Positions 1 to 5,208 of a DNA stretch of 5,208 nucleotides are shown piece by piece (the first letter of the stretch is position 1; each line of letters begins with the position of its first letter). The stretch comes from an uncultured Polaromonas sp. (GTDB lineage: Bacteria > Pseudomonadota > Gammaproteobacteria > Burkholderiales > Burkholderiaceae), in the NCBI GenBank assembly GCA_946479075.1, contig CAMLDT010000230.1:1-5208 (forward strand), in the 5' to 3' direction. Made by a program: the position numbers and the translations under genes. The notes beneath the pieces were generated by a model that saw only the letters and a program-made list of their open reading frames with translations, ran no database searches and had not been told where the DNA came from.

Positions 1-15
1 GAAGAAACTGAACAT
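1..15 (-). CDS. ftsY: Start of a leftward gene, probably ftsY (signal recognition particle receptor), 5' fragment only
   Basis: Read on the minus strand, bases 15 to 1 give ATG TTC AGT TTC TTC (M-F-S-F-F), and the frame runs off the window. As I recall, many betaproteobacterial FtsY proteins begin MFSFF followed by lysines, and ftsY commonly lies divergent from the M16 pair and rsmD in Burkholderiales. In E. coli ftsY is also next to rsmD. FtsY is the membrane-associated SRP receptor GTPase that docks ribosomes making inner-membrane proteins. No good Shine-Dalgarno sequence is visible before this ATG. Only five codons are present, so the call rests on those residues and gene order. A short chance frame cannot be excluded. 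Confidence 0.5.
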
Positions 16-67
16 TGGTTGTGCTTTGGAGTCACACTATTCTATGAAACACAGGGAACAGCATTTC

Positions 68-1627
68 ATGGGGCCATTGCGTCAACTATTGCGTCAACAA
101 TTACGTCAAAAATCGCACCAACTATTGCGTCAACCATTGCAGCAAATTCTGCGGCAAGCATTGCGTCGATTTTCCGCCCCACCGGCGGCTTTGCGCGGAG
201 CCGGTCTGCCGCTGGCGCTGAGCTTTTTCTTCTTCGCCACGGCCGCCCCCGTGGTGCAGGCGCAGCCAGCTGCATCGGCCGCCGAACCCGTCACGCAGTT
301 CCAGCTGGCCAATGGTCTCACGGTGATTGTCAAGCCCGACCGGCGTGCGCCGACCGCGGCCCACATGCTGTGGGTGCGGGTTGGCGCCATGGATGAGGTG
401 GACGGCACCACCGGGGTGGCCCATGTGCTGGAGCACATGATGTTCAAGGGCACGCGCGATCTCAAGCCCGGCGAATTCTCGCGCCGCGTGGCGGCGCTGG
501 GCGGCCGCGAGAACGCCTTCACCACGCGCGATGCCACTGGCTTTTACCAGCAGATTCCCGCCGGCAAGCTCGAAGACGTGATGCGGCTGGAAGCCGACCG
601 TTTCGCCCACAACCAGTGGGCCGATGACGAGTTCAAACGCGAACTGGAAGTGGTCAAGGAAGAGCGCCGCTTGCGCACCGAGGATTCGCCCCGCGCACTG
701 ATGTACGAAACCGCCAATGCCATTACCTTTCTGAGTTCGCCCTACCGGCGCCCGGTGGTGGGCTGGATGAGCGACCTGGATGCCATGACGCCCGATGACG
801 CCCGCGCGTTTTACCGGCGCTGGTATGTGCCCGCCAACGCCGCCGTGGTGGTGGCCGGCGACGTGGACGTGGCGCAGGTGCGGCGCCTGGCCGAGAAGTA
901 TTACGGCGGTATCGCGGCCAGCCCGGTTCCCGTGCGCAAACCGCGTGTTGAGCCACTACAAACCGGGTTGCGAAAGCTGGACTTCAAGGCCCCGGCCAGC
1001 CAGGCCTATGTGAGCCTGTCTTTCAAGGTGCCCGGCCTGCTCACCCCCGGTGCCAATGCGGGTACCAACGCGGGCACGGCCGAAGCCTTCAACCGCGATG
1101 CGCTGGCGCTGACGGTGCTGTCGGCGGTGCTTGACGGCTACAGCGGCGCCCGGCTGGACCGCGCGCTGACCCAGGGCGACAACCGCCTGGCCGACAGCGC
1201 CGGTGCCTCCAACGGCCTGATCGGCCGCGGTCCCCAGCTCTTCTCGCTGGACGGCGTGCCGGCTGAAGGCCGGACCGCCCAGCAGGTGAGCGAAGCCCTG
1301 CGTGCGCAGGTCGCACGCGTGGCCGCCGAGGGGGTCAGCGAGGCAGAACTCAAGCGCGTCAAAACCCAGTGGATTGCCAGTGAAACCTACAAACTCGATG
1401 CAGTGTTCAGCCAGGCACGCCAGCTCGGGTCCTGGTGGGTCAACGGGCTTCCGCTCGACACCGACGAGCGCCTGATCGCCCAGTTGCGCAGCATCACTGC
1501 CGCCGAGGTCCAGGCGGTGGCGGCGCGTTATTTTGGTGACGATCAGCTCACCATCGCCACACTGTTGCCCCAGCCACCGGATCCCGCCCGCGCGACCCGC
1601 ACGCCGCTTGCGGTGACTTCTCACTGA
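68..1627 (+). CDS. Exported M16 family zinc metallopeptidase, catalytic subunit
   Basis: This is a zinc protease of the insulinase/mitochondrial processing peptidase family (M16). With the ATG at 68 it is 519 residues. A hydrophobic stretch at about 47-59 ending in VQA|Q (cleavage after residue 65) is a signal peptide, so it should act in the periplasm. The inverted zinc motif is H119-V-L-E122-H123, and the distal ligand is the first Glu of the KEE at residue 198, 74 residues further on, as in active members. The second, C-terminal M16 domain lacks a clear R/Y motif (no REKxGLxY). The next gene encodes a partner that has it. Start choice: ATG 68 has AGGGA at 53-57. ATG 44 has GGAG at 28-31. 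TTG 161, lying in the 12-bp repeat, would give a normal 34-residue signal peptide but has no good ribosome site. The family is certain; the start and substrate are not. Confidence 0.93.
   Translation: MGPLRQLLRQQLRQKSHQLLRQPLQQILRQALRRFSAPPAALRGAGLPLALSFFFFATAAPVVQAQPAASAAEPVTQFQLANGLTVIVKPDRRAPTAAHMLWVRVGAMDEVDGTTGVAHVLEHMMFKGTRDLKPGEFSRRVAALGGRENAFTTRDATGFYQQIPAGKLEDVMRLEADRFAHNQWADDEFKRELEVVKEERRLRTEDSPRALMYETANAITFLSSPYRRPVVGWMSDLDAMTPDDARAFYRRWYVPANAAVVVAGDVDVAQVRRLAEKYYGGIAASPVPVRKPRVEPLQTGLRKLDFKAPASQAYVSLSFKVPGLLTPGANAGTNAGTAEAFNRDALALTVLSAVLDGYSGARLDRALTQGDNRLADSAGASNGLIGRGPQLFSLDGVPAEGRTAQQVSEALRAQVARVAAEGVSEAELKRVKTQWIASETYKLDAVFSQARQLGSWWVNGLPLDTDERLIAQLRSITAAEVQAVAARYFGDDQLTIATLLPQPPDPARATRTPLAVTSH
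74..169. repeat. Eight degenerate 12-bp tandem units at the 5' end of the first M16 gene
   Basis: Starting at 74, 86, 98, 110, 122, 134, 146 and 158 there are eight consecutive 12-base units resembling CTATTGCGTCAA. Units 1, 2 and 5 are nearly identical and the others have diverged. In the M16 frame each unit reads roughly Leu-Arg-Gln-X. All six frames are open or nearly so, as expected for a 12-base period. On the opposite strand each good unit begins TTGACG, which resembles a sigma70 -35 box facing the leftward gene. The tract is more AT-rich than the coding sequence around it. It may be a coding N-terminal extension or a non-coding array in a divergent control region. The sequence does not decide which. 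Confidence 0.85.
1049..1081 (+). repeat. Short 12-bp duplication in a loop of the first M16 protein
   Basis: GGTGCCAATGCG (1049-1060) is followed by GGTACCAACGCG (1061-1072), 10 of 12 identical, and then by a partial third unit (1073-1081). It encodes Gly-Ala-Asn-Ala, Gly-Thr-Asn-Ala, Gly-Thr-Ala. It lies between the conserved-looking strand FKVPG and the helix RDALALTVLSAVLDG, where a surface loop is expected. It looks like replication slippage that lengthened the loop by multiples of four residues. Confidence 0.6.
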
Positions 1628-1680
1628 GCCGTCGCTGAATCGTCACGGCGCTGCAGCAACTCCTTCTTCATCGATCTTTC

Positions 1681-1684
1681 AGGG
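1681..1684 (+). promoter_or_regulatory. Ribosome binding site that favours the GTG start of the second M16 gene
   Basis: AGGG at 1681-1684 (CAGGG from 1680) lies seven bases before the GTG at 1692, a normal spacing. The in-frame TTG at 1686 would leave only one base between site and start. This makes GTG 1692 the better start. Confidence 0.55.
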
Positions 1685-1691
1685 CTTGTTT

Positions 1692-3047
1692 GTGAAATTT
1701 GCTATCAAAAACAGAGCTGTCTGCGCTTGCCTGCTATGGGCTGCAGGCCTTTTTTGTCACACATTGGCAATGGCGGCCATCCCCATCCAGCAATGGACGC
1801 AAGCGGGCGGCGCGCGTGTCTGGCTGGTCGAAAGCCCGTCCATCGCGATGGTGGACATCCAGCTGGACTTTGACGCCGGCAGCCGGCGTGTGGGGGCGGA
1901 CCAGGCCGGGCTGGCTGGCGCCACGGCGGCGATGTTTTCCAAGGGCGTGGCCGCGCGCGGCACAGCGCCCGCCCTCGATGAAAACGCGCTGGGCGAGGCC
2001 TGGGCCGATCTGGGTGCGGATTTTGGCGCGTCGGCCGGCTCCGACCGTTTCAGCTTTTCGCTGCGCAGCCTGACCGATCCGGAGTTGCTGAACCAGGTCG
2101 TGGCACTTGCGGCGCGGCAGATTGCTGAACCGTCCTTTCCAGCCGAAGTCTGGCAGCGTGAGCGGCAGCGTTTCCTGGCCCAGTTGAAGGAGTCCTACAC
2201 CCGGCCGGCCAGCGTGGCGTCCCGCGCTTACGGCGCCGCGGTGTATGGCGGTCATCCCTACGGGCACGAAGTGACGCCGGCTACCCTGGAGCGCATTTCG
2301 GTGGCCGACATGAAGGCCTTTCACGCCACTTATTTCACGCCCTGCAATGTGCGGGTGAGTCTGGTGGGCGCAGTCACGCGCGCACAAGCCGACACCCTGG
2401 TGACCGCCTTGCTGTCGCGTCTGCCGCGCACGGATTGCGCCGCCGCTGCGGCACTGCCGCCGGTGGCCGAGGTGCCGCCGCTGGACGGGGCTCGGGAGTT
2501 GCGGATTCCTTTCGACTCGGCGCAGGCGCACGTGCTGATGGGCCAGCCCGGCTTCAAACGCAATGACCCGGATTTTTTCGCGATCACGGTGGGCAATTAC
2601 ATCCTGGGCGGCGGCGGTTTCGTCTCGCGCCTGACGGAGGAGGTGCGTGAAAAGCGCGGCCTGAGCTACAGCGTTTACAGCGGCTTTTCGCCGGGACGCC
2701 ATGCCGGCGCTTTCACCATCGGCCTGCAGACGCGCCCTGACCAGGCGGCGCAGGCAACCGCCGTGGCACGGCAGGTGCTGGCGAAGTTCGTCGCCGAAGG
2801 CCCGACAGCTGCCGAACTCCAGGCGGCCAAGGACAACCTGATCGGCGGCTTCCCCCTGCTGATCGACAGCAACGCCAAGCTGCTGGGCAACCTGGCGAAC
2901 ATCGCCTGGAACGATTTGCCGCTGGATTACCTGGACACCTGGACTGCGCGAATTGCCAGGGTCAGCGCTGCTGACGTGAAAGAGGCCTTTGCGCGCAAGC
3001 TGCAGCCGGAGAAAATGGTGACCGTGACGGTAGGAGCAGCCCCATGA
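1692..3047 (+). CDS. Exported M16 family protein, non-catalytic partner subunit
   Basis: From GTG 1692 this is 451 residues, a usual length for bacterial two-domain M16B proteins. Residues 1-28 form a signal peptide (K2, K6, R8, hydrophobic 9-22, cleavage at AMA|A). Where the partner has HxxEH, this protein reads G76-A-T-A79-A80, and the distal Glu is also missing, so it cannot bind the catalytic zinc. The C-terminal domain keeps the glycine-rich loop (G306-G309) and R319-E-K-R322-G-L-S-Y326, the R/Y motif that contacts substrate backbone in this family. That is the pattern of alpha-MPP and of the second subunit of bacterial M16 heterodimers such as the Sphingomonas A1 pair. It follows the catalytic gene by 64 bases and overlaps rsmD through ATGA. 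Oddities: most of its signal peptide is encoded by a dispersed repeat, and that peptide holds three Cys (11, 13, 22). Confidence 0.92.
   Translation: MKFAIKNRAVCACLLWAAGLFCHTLAMAAIPIQQWTQAGGARVWLVESPSIAMVDIQLDFDAGSRRVGADQAGLAGATAAMFSKGVAARGTAPALDENALGEAWADLGADFGASAGSDRFSFSLRSLTDPELLNQVVALAARQIAEPSFPAEVWQRERQRFLAQLKESYTRPASVASRAYGAAVYGGHPYGHEVTPATLERISVADMKAFHATYFTPCNVRVSLVGAVTRAQADTLVTALLSRLPRTDCAAAAALPPVAEVPPLDGARELRIPFDSAQAHVLMGQPGFKRNDPDFFAITVGNYILGGGGFVSRLTEEVREKRGLSYSVYSGFSPGRHAGAFTIGLQTRPDQAAQATAVARQVLAKFVAEGPTAAELQAAKDNLIGGFPLLIDSNAKLLGNLANIAWNDLPLDYLDTWTARIARVSAADVKEAFARKLQPEKMVTVTVGAAP
1701..1749 (-). repeat. Copy 1 of a dispersed repeat of about 49 bp, inside the signal-peptide codons of the second M16 gene
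   Basis: The reverse complement of 1701-1749 aligns without gaps to 4555-4603, with 32 of 49 bases identical by hand count. The best blocks are CTG-AGCCCA, GCGC, CAGCT and ATAGC. The element encodes residues 4-19 of the M16 protein. It resembles a family of short intergenic repeats, with arms like GCTAT/ATAGC and CAGCT next to GCGCTTGC, that I associate with Comamonadaceae genomes. That association is from memory and was not searched. Confidence 0.6.
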
Positions 3048-3697
3048 AATACACCCCCGCTTCCGCAACACCGCCGGCGGCCAAACCCGCTGCCCGCGCA
3101 AAATCCGGCAAGGTGGTGGCCCGCAAGGCGGCGCCCCCCGGGGAGATCCGCATCATCGGCGGCCAGTACAAACGCACCAAGTTGCCGGTGCCCGACAAAC
3201 CCGGCCTGCGCCCCACGCCGGACCGCGTGCGCGAGACCCTGTTCAACTGGCTGGGCCAGGACCTTTCCGGCTGGCGCTGCATCGACGTGTTCGCCGGGAC
3301 CGGTGCGCTCGGCTTTGAGGCCGCCTCGCGCGGCGCGGCAGAAGTGTTGCTGTGCGAGCAGGATGCCGCGCTGGTGGCGCGGCTGAAGGCGCTGCAGCTC
3401 AAACTGCAGGCCGCCATGGTCAAGGTCGAACGCGGCGACGGCATTGCACTGCTGCGGCGCCAGTCGCCGGGCAGCCAGCAACTGGTGTTTCTCGATCCGC
3501 CCTTCGATTCACCGCTGTTTGAAGGCGCGCTCAAGGCGGCCGCGCAGGCGGTGGCCCAGCCCGGTTATGTTTATCTGGAAGCGCCCAAAGCCTGGGACGA
3601 CGAGGCGCTGGCGGCCTATGGTCTGCGGGTACACCGCAGCGGCAAGGCGGGTGCGGTTCATTTTCATCTGCTGATTCGCGCAGGGGAAAGCGCGTAG
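3044..3697 (+). CDS. rsmD: 16S rRNA (guanine(966)-N2)-methyltransferase RsmD
   Basis: RsmD uses S-adenosylmethionine to methylate N2 of G966 in 16S rRNA, in the P-site region of the small subunit, during ribosome assembly in the cytoplasm. The 217 residues contain the family opening IIGGQYK followed by R56-P-T-P-D-R-V-R-E-T, the SAM-binding loop F83-A-G-T-G-A-L-G90, and the catalytic D151-P-P-F154 that positions the target base. The first 35 residues are a low-complexity Ala/Pro/Lys leader absent from the 198-residue E. coli protein. The start ATG overlaps the stop of the upstream M16 gene (ATGA). AGGAG at 3032-3036, seven bases before the ATG, supports that start and suggests translational coupling. 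The 3' end abuts a small stem-loop. Confidence 0.95.
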   Translation: MKYTPASATPPAAKPAARAKSGKVVARKAAPPGEIRIIGGQYKRTKLPVPDKPGLRPTPDRVRETLFNWLGQDLSGWRCIDVFAGTGALGFEAASRGAAEVLLCEQDAALVARLKALQLKLQAAMVKVERGDGIALLRRQSPGSQQLVFLDPPFDSPLFEGALKAAAQAVAQPGYVYLEAPKAWDDEALAAYGLRVHRSGKAGAVHFHLLIRAGESA

Positions 3698-3714
3698 CCC
3701 TGCGGCTGGCAGGG
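3698..3714 (+). other. Stem-loop directly after the rsmD stop codon
   Basis: CCCTGC (3698-3703) pairs perfectly with GCAGGG (3709-3714) around a five-base loop. It starts on the base after the TAG. No run of T follows, so it is not a standard intrinsic terminator. It could be an mRNA 3'-end or processing structure separating rsmD from coaD. Confidence 0.35.
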
Positions 3715-3739
3715 GCACGCGGCCTTGCAGGGTGCGGGG

Positions 3740-3745
3740 CATAAT
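3740..3745 (+). promoter_or_regulatory. Possible -10 box immediately upstream of coaD
   Basis: CATAAT matches the sigma70 -10 consensus TATAAT at five of six positions in otherwise GC-rich sequence. Its end is six bases before the A of the coaD ATG (3752), so transcription would start at or next to the start codon. No convincing -35 box lies 16-18 bases upstream: TTGCAG at 3725-3730 is far too close. Confidence 0.3.
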
Positions 3746-3751
3746 TGGCCC

Positions 3752-4249
3752 ATGGCGACCCCTTCCCGCATTGCGGTTTATTCCGGCACCTTCGACCCCT
3801 TCACGCTCGGTCACGCGGATGTGGTGCGCCGCGCAGGCGCGCTGTTTGACCAGCTCATCATCGGTGTGGCCGTGGCCCACCACAAAAAGACGCTGTTCAG
3901 CCTGGCGCAGCGCATTGCGCAGGTGCAGGCCGAAACGCGCGGCATGGGTGCGGTCAGCGTGTTGCCTTTCGACGGCCTGATCATGGATTTTTGCGCTGCA
4001 CAGAATGCAGCCGCCGTGGTGCGCGGCATCCGCAACATCACCGATTTCGACTACGAGGCCCAGATGGCGGCCATGAACCGCAAGCTGCGGCCCGAGGTCG
4101 AGACGGTGTTCCTGCTGCCCGATGCGCCGCTGCAATGCATCAGCAGCACGCTGGTGCGCGAGATCAGCAAGCTCGGCGGCGACGTGGGCCAGATGGTCAG
4201 CCCAGGCGTGGCCGCCGCCTTGCGCGCGGCCCACACCGCGGGCGCGTGA
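3752..4249 (+). CDS. coaD: Phosphopantetheine adenylyltransferase (CoaD)
   Basis: CoaD transfers AMP from ATP to 4'-phosphopantetheine, giving dephospho-CoA and pyrophosphate. This is the penultimate step of coenzyme A synthesis, in the cytoplasm. The 165 residues match the family length (159 in E. coli). Visible motifs are the nucleotidyltransferase signature SGTFDPFTLGH at residues 11-21, with T18-x-G-H21 as the (T/H)xGH motif, then R91-G-I-R94 followed by DFDYEAQMAAMNR, and the ATP-binding I130-S-S-T-L-V-R136. The ATG at 3752 places GTFDP at the usual distance from the start. An in-frame TTG at 3725 would add nine unrelated residues. The best purine run upstream, GGGG at 3736-3739, is 12 bases away, which is poor. 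The gene lies 54 bases after rsmD and 15 before the ferredoxin, so it is probably co-transcribed with the latter. Confidence 0.96.
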   Translation: MATPSRIAVYSGTFDPFTLGHADVVRRAGALFDQLIIGVAVAHHKKTLFSLAQRIAQVQAETRGMGAVSVLPFDGLIMDFCAAQNAAAVVRGIRNITDFDYEAQMAAMNRKLRPEVETVFLLPDAPLQCISSTLVREISKLGGDVGQMVSPGVAAALRAAHTAGA

Positions 4250-4554
<305 letters not shown>

Positions 4555-4555
<1 letters not shown>

Positions 4556-4603
4556 GGCTGTAGCCCACGTCTGGCGGGCGCGAGCAGCTATTGAATTCAT
4601 AGC
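4555..4603 (+). repeat. Copy 2 of the dispersed repeat of about 49 bp, between the ferredoxin gene and argF
   Basis: It begins at the last base of the ferredoxin stop codon and aligns without gaps to the reverse complement of 1701-1749 (32 of 49 identical). It holds two small inverted repeats: GGGC-TGTA-GCCC (4555-4566) and GCTAT (4587-4591)/ATAGC (4599-4603) around TGAATTC. A further GCTATTG at 4616-4622 repeats 4587-4593 and could pair with the same ATAGC arm, so the element may extend to about 4622. Confidence 0.6.
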
Positions 4604-4632
4604 GTTTGGTGTCAAGCTATTGCGCTGATGCG

Positions 4633-4675
4633 CAGCGGGCGGGGCCGCAAGGAGCGGCGGCTGCCTGGCCCGCTG
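4633..4675. terminator. Nested GC-rich hairpin between convergent ferredoxin and argF genes
   Basis: CAGCGGGC (4633-4640) pairs perfectly with GCCCGCTG (4668-4675), and inside it GCCGC (4644-4648) pairs with GCGGC (4654-4658) around AAGGA. Its place between two convergent genes, five bases from the argF stop, fits a bidirectional terminator or 3'-end stabiliser. There is no T run on either side, so factor-independent termination is doubtful. Confidence 0.35.
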
Positions 4676-4680
4676 AGGGC

Positions 4681-5208
4681 TCAGGCCATTGTCCCCAGCA
4701 ACAAAAACTCCATCAGGGCCTTCTGCACATGCAGCCGGTTTTCTGCCTCATCCCAGACCACGGACTGCGGTCCATCGATGACATCGGCTTCGACTTCTTC
4801 CCCGCGGTGCGCCGGCAGGCAGTGCATGAAGAGTGCGTCGGGTTTGGCGGCCTTCATCATCTCGGTGTCCACGCACCAGTCGGCAAAGGCCTTCTTGCGC
4901 TCCTCGTTTTCGGCTTCGTAGCCCATGCTGGTCCAGACGTCGGTGGTCACCAGGTCGGCACCGGCGCAGGCCTGCATCGGGTCCCTGAAGACCTTGTAGC
5001 TGTCGGCCGAGCGGATGCCGGCCACCGACTGGTCCACCTCGTAGCCGCTGGGCGTGCTCACGTGCACCTTGAAGCCCAGGATCTCGGCCGCCTGCAGCCA
5101 GGTGTTGGCCATGTTGTTGCCGTCGCCCACCCAGGCCACCACCTTGCCCCTGATCGAGCCGCGGTGCTCGATGTAGGTGAAGATGTCGGCCAGGATCTGG
5201 CAGGGGTG
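4681..5208 (-). CDS. argF: Ornithine carbamoyltransferase (ArgF), C-terminal part, cut by the window edge
   Basis: ArgF joins carbamoyl phosphate and ornithine to make citrulline, a cytoplasmic step of arginine synthesis. The visible 175 residues begin exactly at HPCQ, part of the carbamoyl-phosphate site, so somewhat under half of the usual ~300-residue protein lies beyond the edge. In order come HPCQ (fragment residues 1-4), GDGNNMANTW (28-37, ornithine side), DVWTSMG with the SMG loop at 94-96, and HCLPAHRGEEV from 129, whose Cys belongs to the ornithine-binding HCLP loop. The frame ends TGA at 4683-4681 after LLLGTMA. The GTG at 5142 is an internal Val codon, not a start. The gene converges on the ferredoxin gene with 125 bases between stops. 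I see no frameshift or missing motif in the part shown. Confidence 0.97.
   Translation of the reverse strand, partial: HPCQILADIFTYIEHRGSIRGKVVAWVGDGNNMANTWLQAAEILGFKVHVSTPSGYEVDQSVAGIRSADSYKVFRDPMQACAGADLVTTDVWTSMGYEAENEERKKAFADWCVDTEMMKAAKPDALFMHCLPAHRGEEVEADVIDGPQSVVWDEAENRLHVQKALMEFLLLGTMA

Noticed and set aside
26..43. TTG at 26 as the start of the first M16 gene
   Set aside because: It has no ribosome site and would need an even longer leader before the signal peptide; ATG 44 and ATG 68 are better supported.
74..169. CRISPR array or plasmid-type origin iterons
   Set aside because: The units are directly abutting 12-mers with no spacers, and there is no cas or rep gene; chromosomal housekeeping genes flank it.
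161..265. Tat (twin-arginine) signal at LRRFSAPP in the first M16 protein
   Set aside because: It has RR, but not the S/T-RR-x-F-L-K spacing: the Phe follows directly and the core is far downstream. A Sec signal fits better.
956..1624. A 222-codon minus-strand frame opposite the first M16 gene
   Set aside because: It is antisense to conserved M16 coding sequence, with no motif and no ribosome site of note.
1686..1691. TTG at 1686 as the start of the second M16 gene
   Set aside because: Only one base separates it from the AGGG ribosome site; GTG 1692 has seven.
1734..3101. A 455-codon open frame on the minus strand opposite the second M16 gene
   Set aside because: It mirrors the GC-rich codons of a clear M16 gene, has no recognisable domain, and is rich in Arg/His/Gln as shadow frames usually are.
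3725..3751. TTG at 3725 as the coaD start
   Set aside because: It would add nine residues unlike CoaD N-termini and translate through the -10-like box; ATG 3752 gives the expected length.
4593..4598. GAATTC palindrome as a regulatory operator
   Set aside because: It is the loop between the GCTAT/ATAGC arms of the dispersed repeat, and nothing nearby needs a promoter in this convergent gap.
4628..4921. A 97-codon plus-strand frame opposite argF
   Set aside because: It overlaps the hairpin region and the certain argF reading frame, and its Ser/Cys-rich sequence has no recognisable feature.

Overview
The window looks like chromosome from a high-GC betaproteobacterium, most likely Burkholderiales of the Comamonadaceae type (Polaromonas, Rhodoferax or Acidovorax-like). 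This is inferred from protein character, gene order and a small dispersed repeat that I recognise from such genomes. It was not confirmed by any search. Everything seen is housekeeping or core sequence. There is no phage, plasmid, transposase, CRISPR array or tRNA.

Layout: at the extreme left edge the first five codons of a leftward gene (M-F-S-F-F, probably ftsY) start at base 15. Diverging from it is a rightward run. It begins with two tandem exported M16 (insulinase/MPP-like) proteins at about 68-1627 and 1692-3047. The first carries the zinc motif HxxEH plus the distal Glu. The second has lost all the zinc ligands but keeps the glycine-rich loop and the R/Y motif. Next come rsmD (16S rRNA m2G966 methyltransferase, overlapping the second M16 gene by ATGA), coaD (phosphopantetheine adenylyltransferase) and a small YfhL/Allochromatium-type 2[4Fe-4S] ferredoxin. 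Facing this run from the right edge is the 3' part of argF (ornithine carbamoyltransferase), cut by the window end exactly at its HPCQ motif.

How the genes relate: the two M16 proteins probably form one periplasmic heterodimeric protease with a split active site. rsmD is tightly coupled to them. coaD and the ferredoxin follow, with what may be an extra start of transcription directly before coaD. argF is a separate, convergent unit.

The unusual material is small. First, eight degenerate 12-bp tandem units (74-169) sit at the junction between ftsY and the first M16 gene and make the true start of that gene uncertain. Second, a roughly 49-bp repeat occurs twice in opposite orientations: once between the ferredoxin and argF, and once inside the signal-peptide codons of the second M16 gene. 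Third, the first M16 gene has a second short 12-bp duplication. Fourth, a -10-like box sits seven bases before the coaD start codon and would predict a leaderless mRNA. I found no new multi-gene system here.
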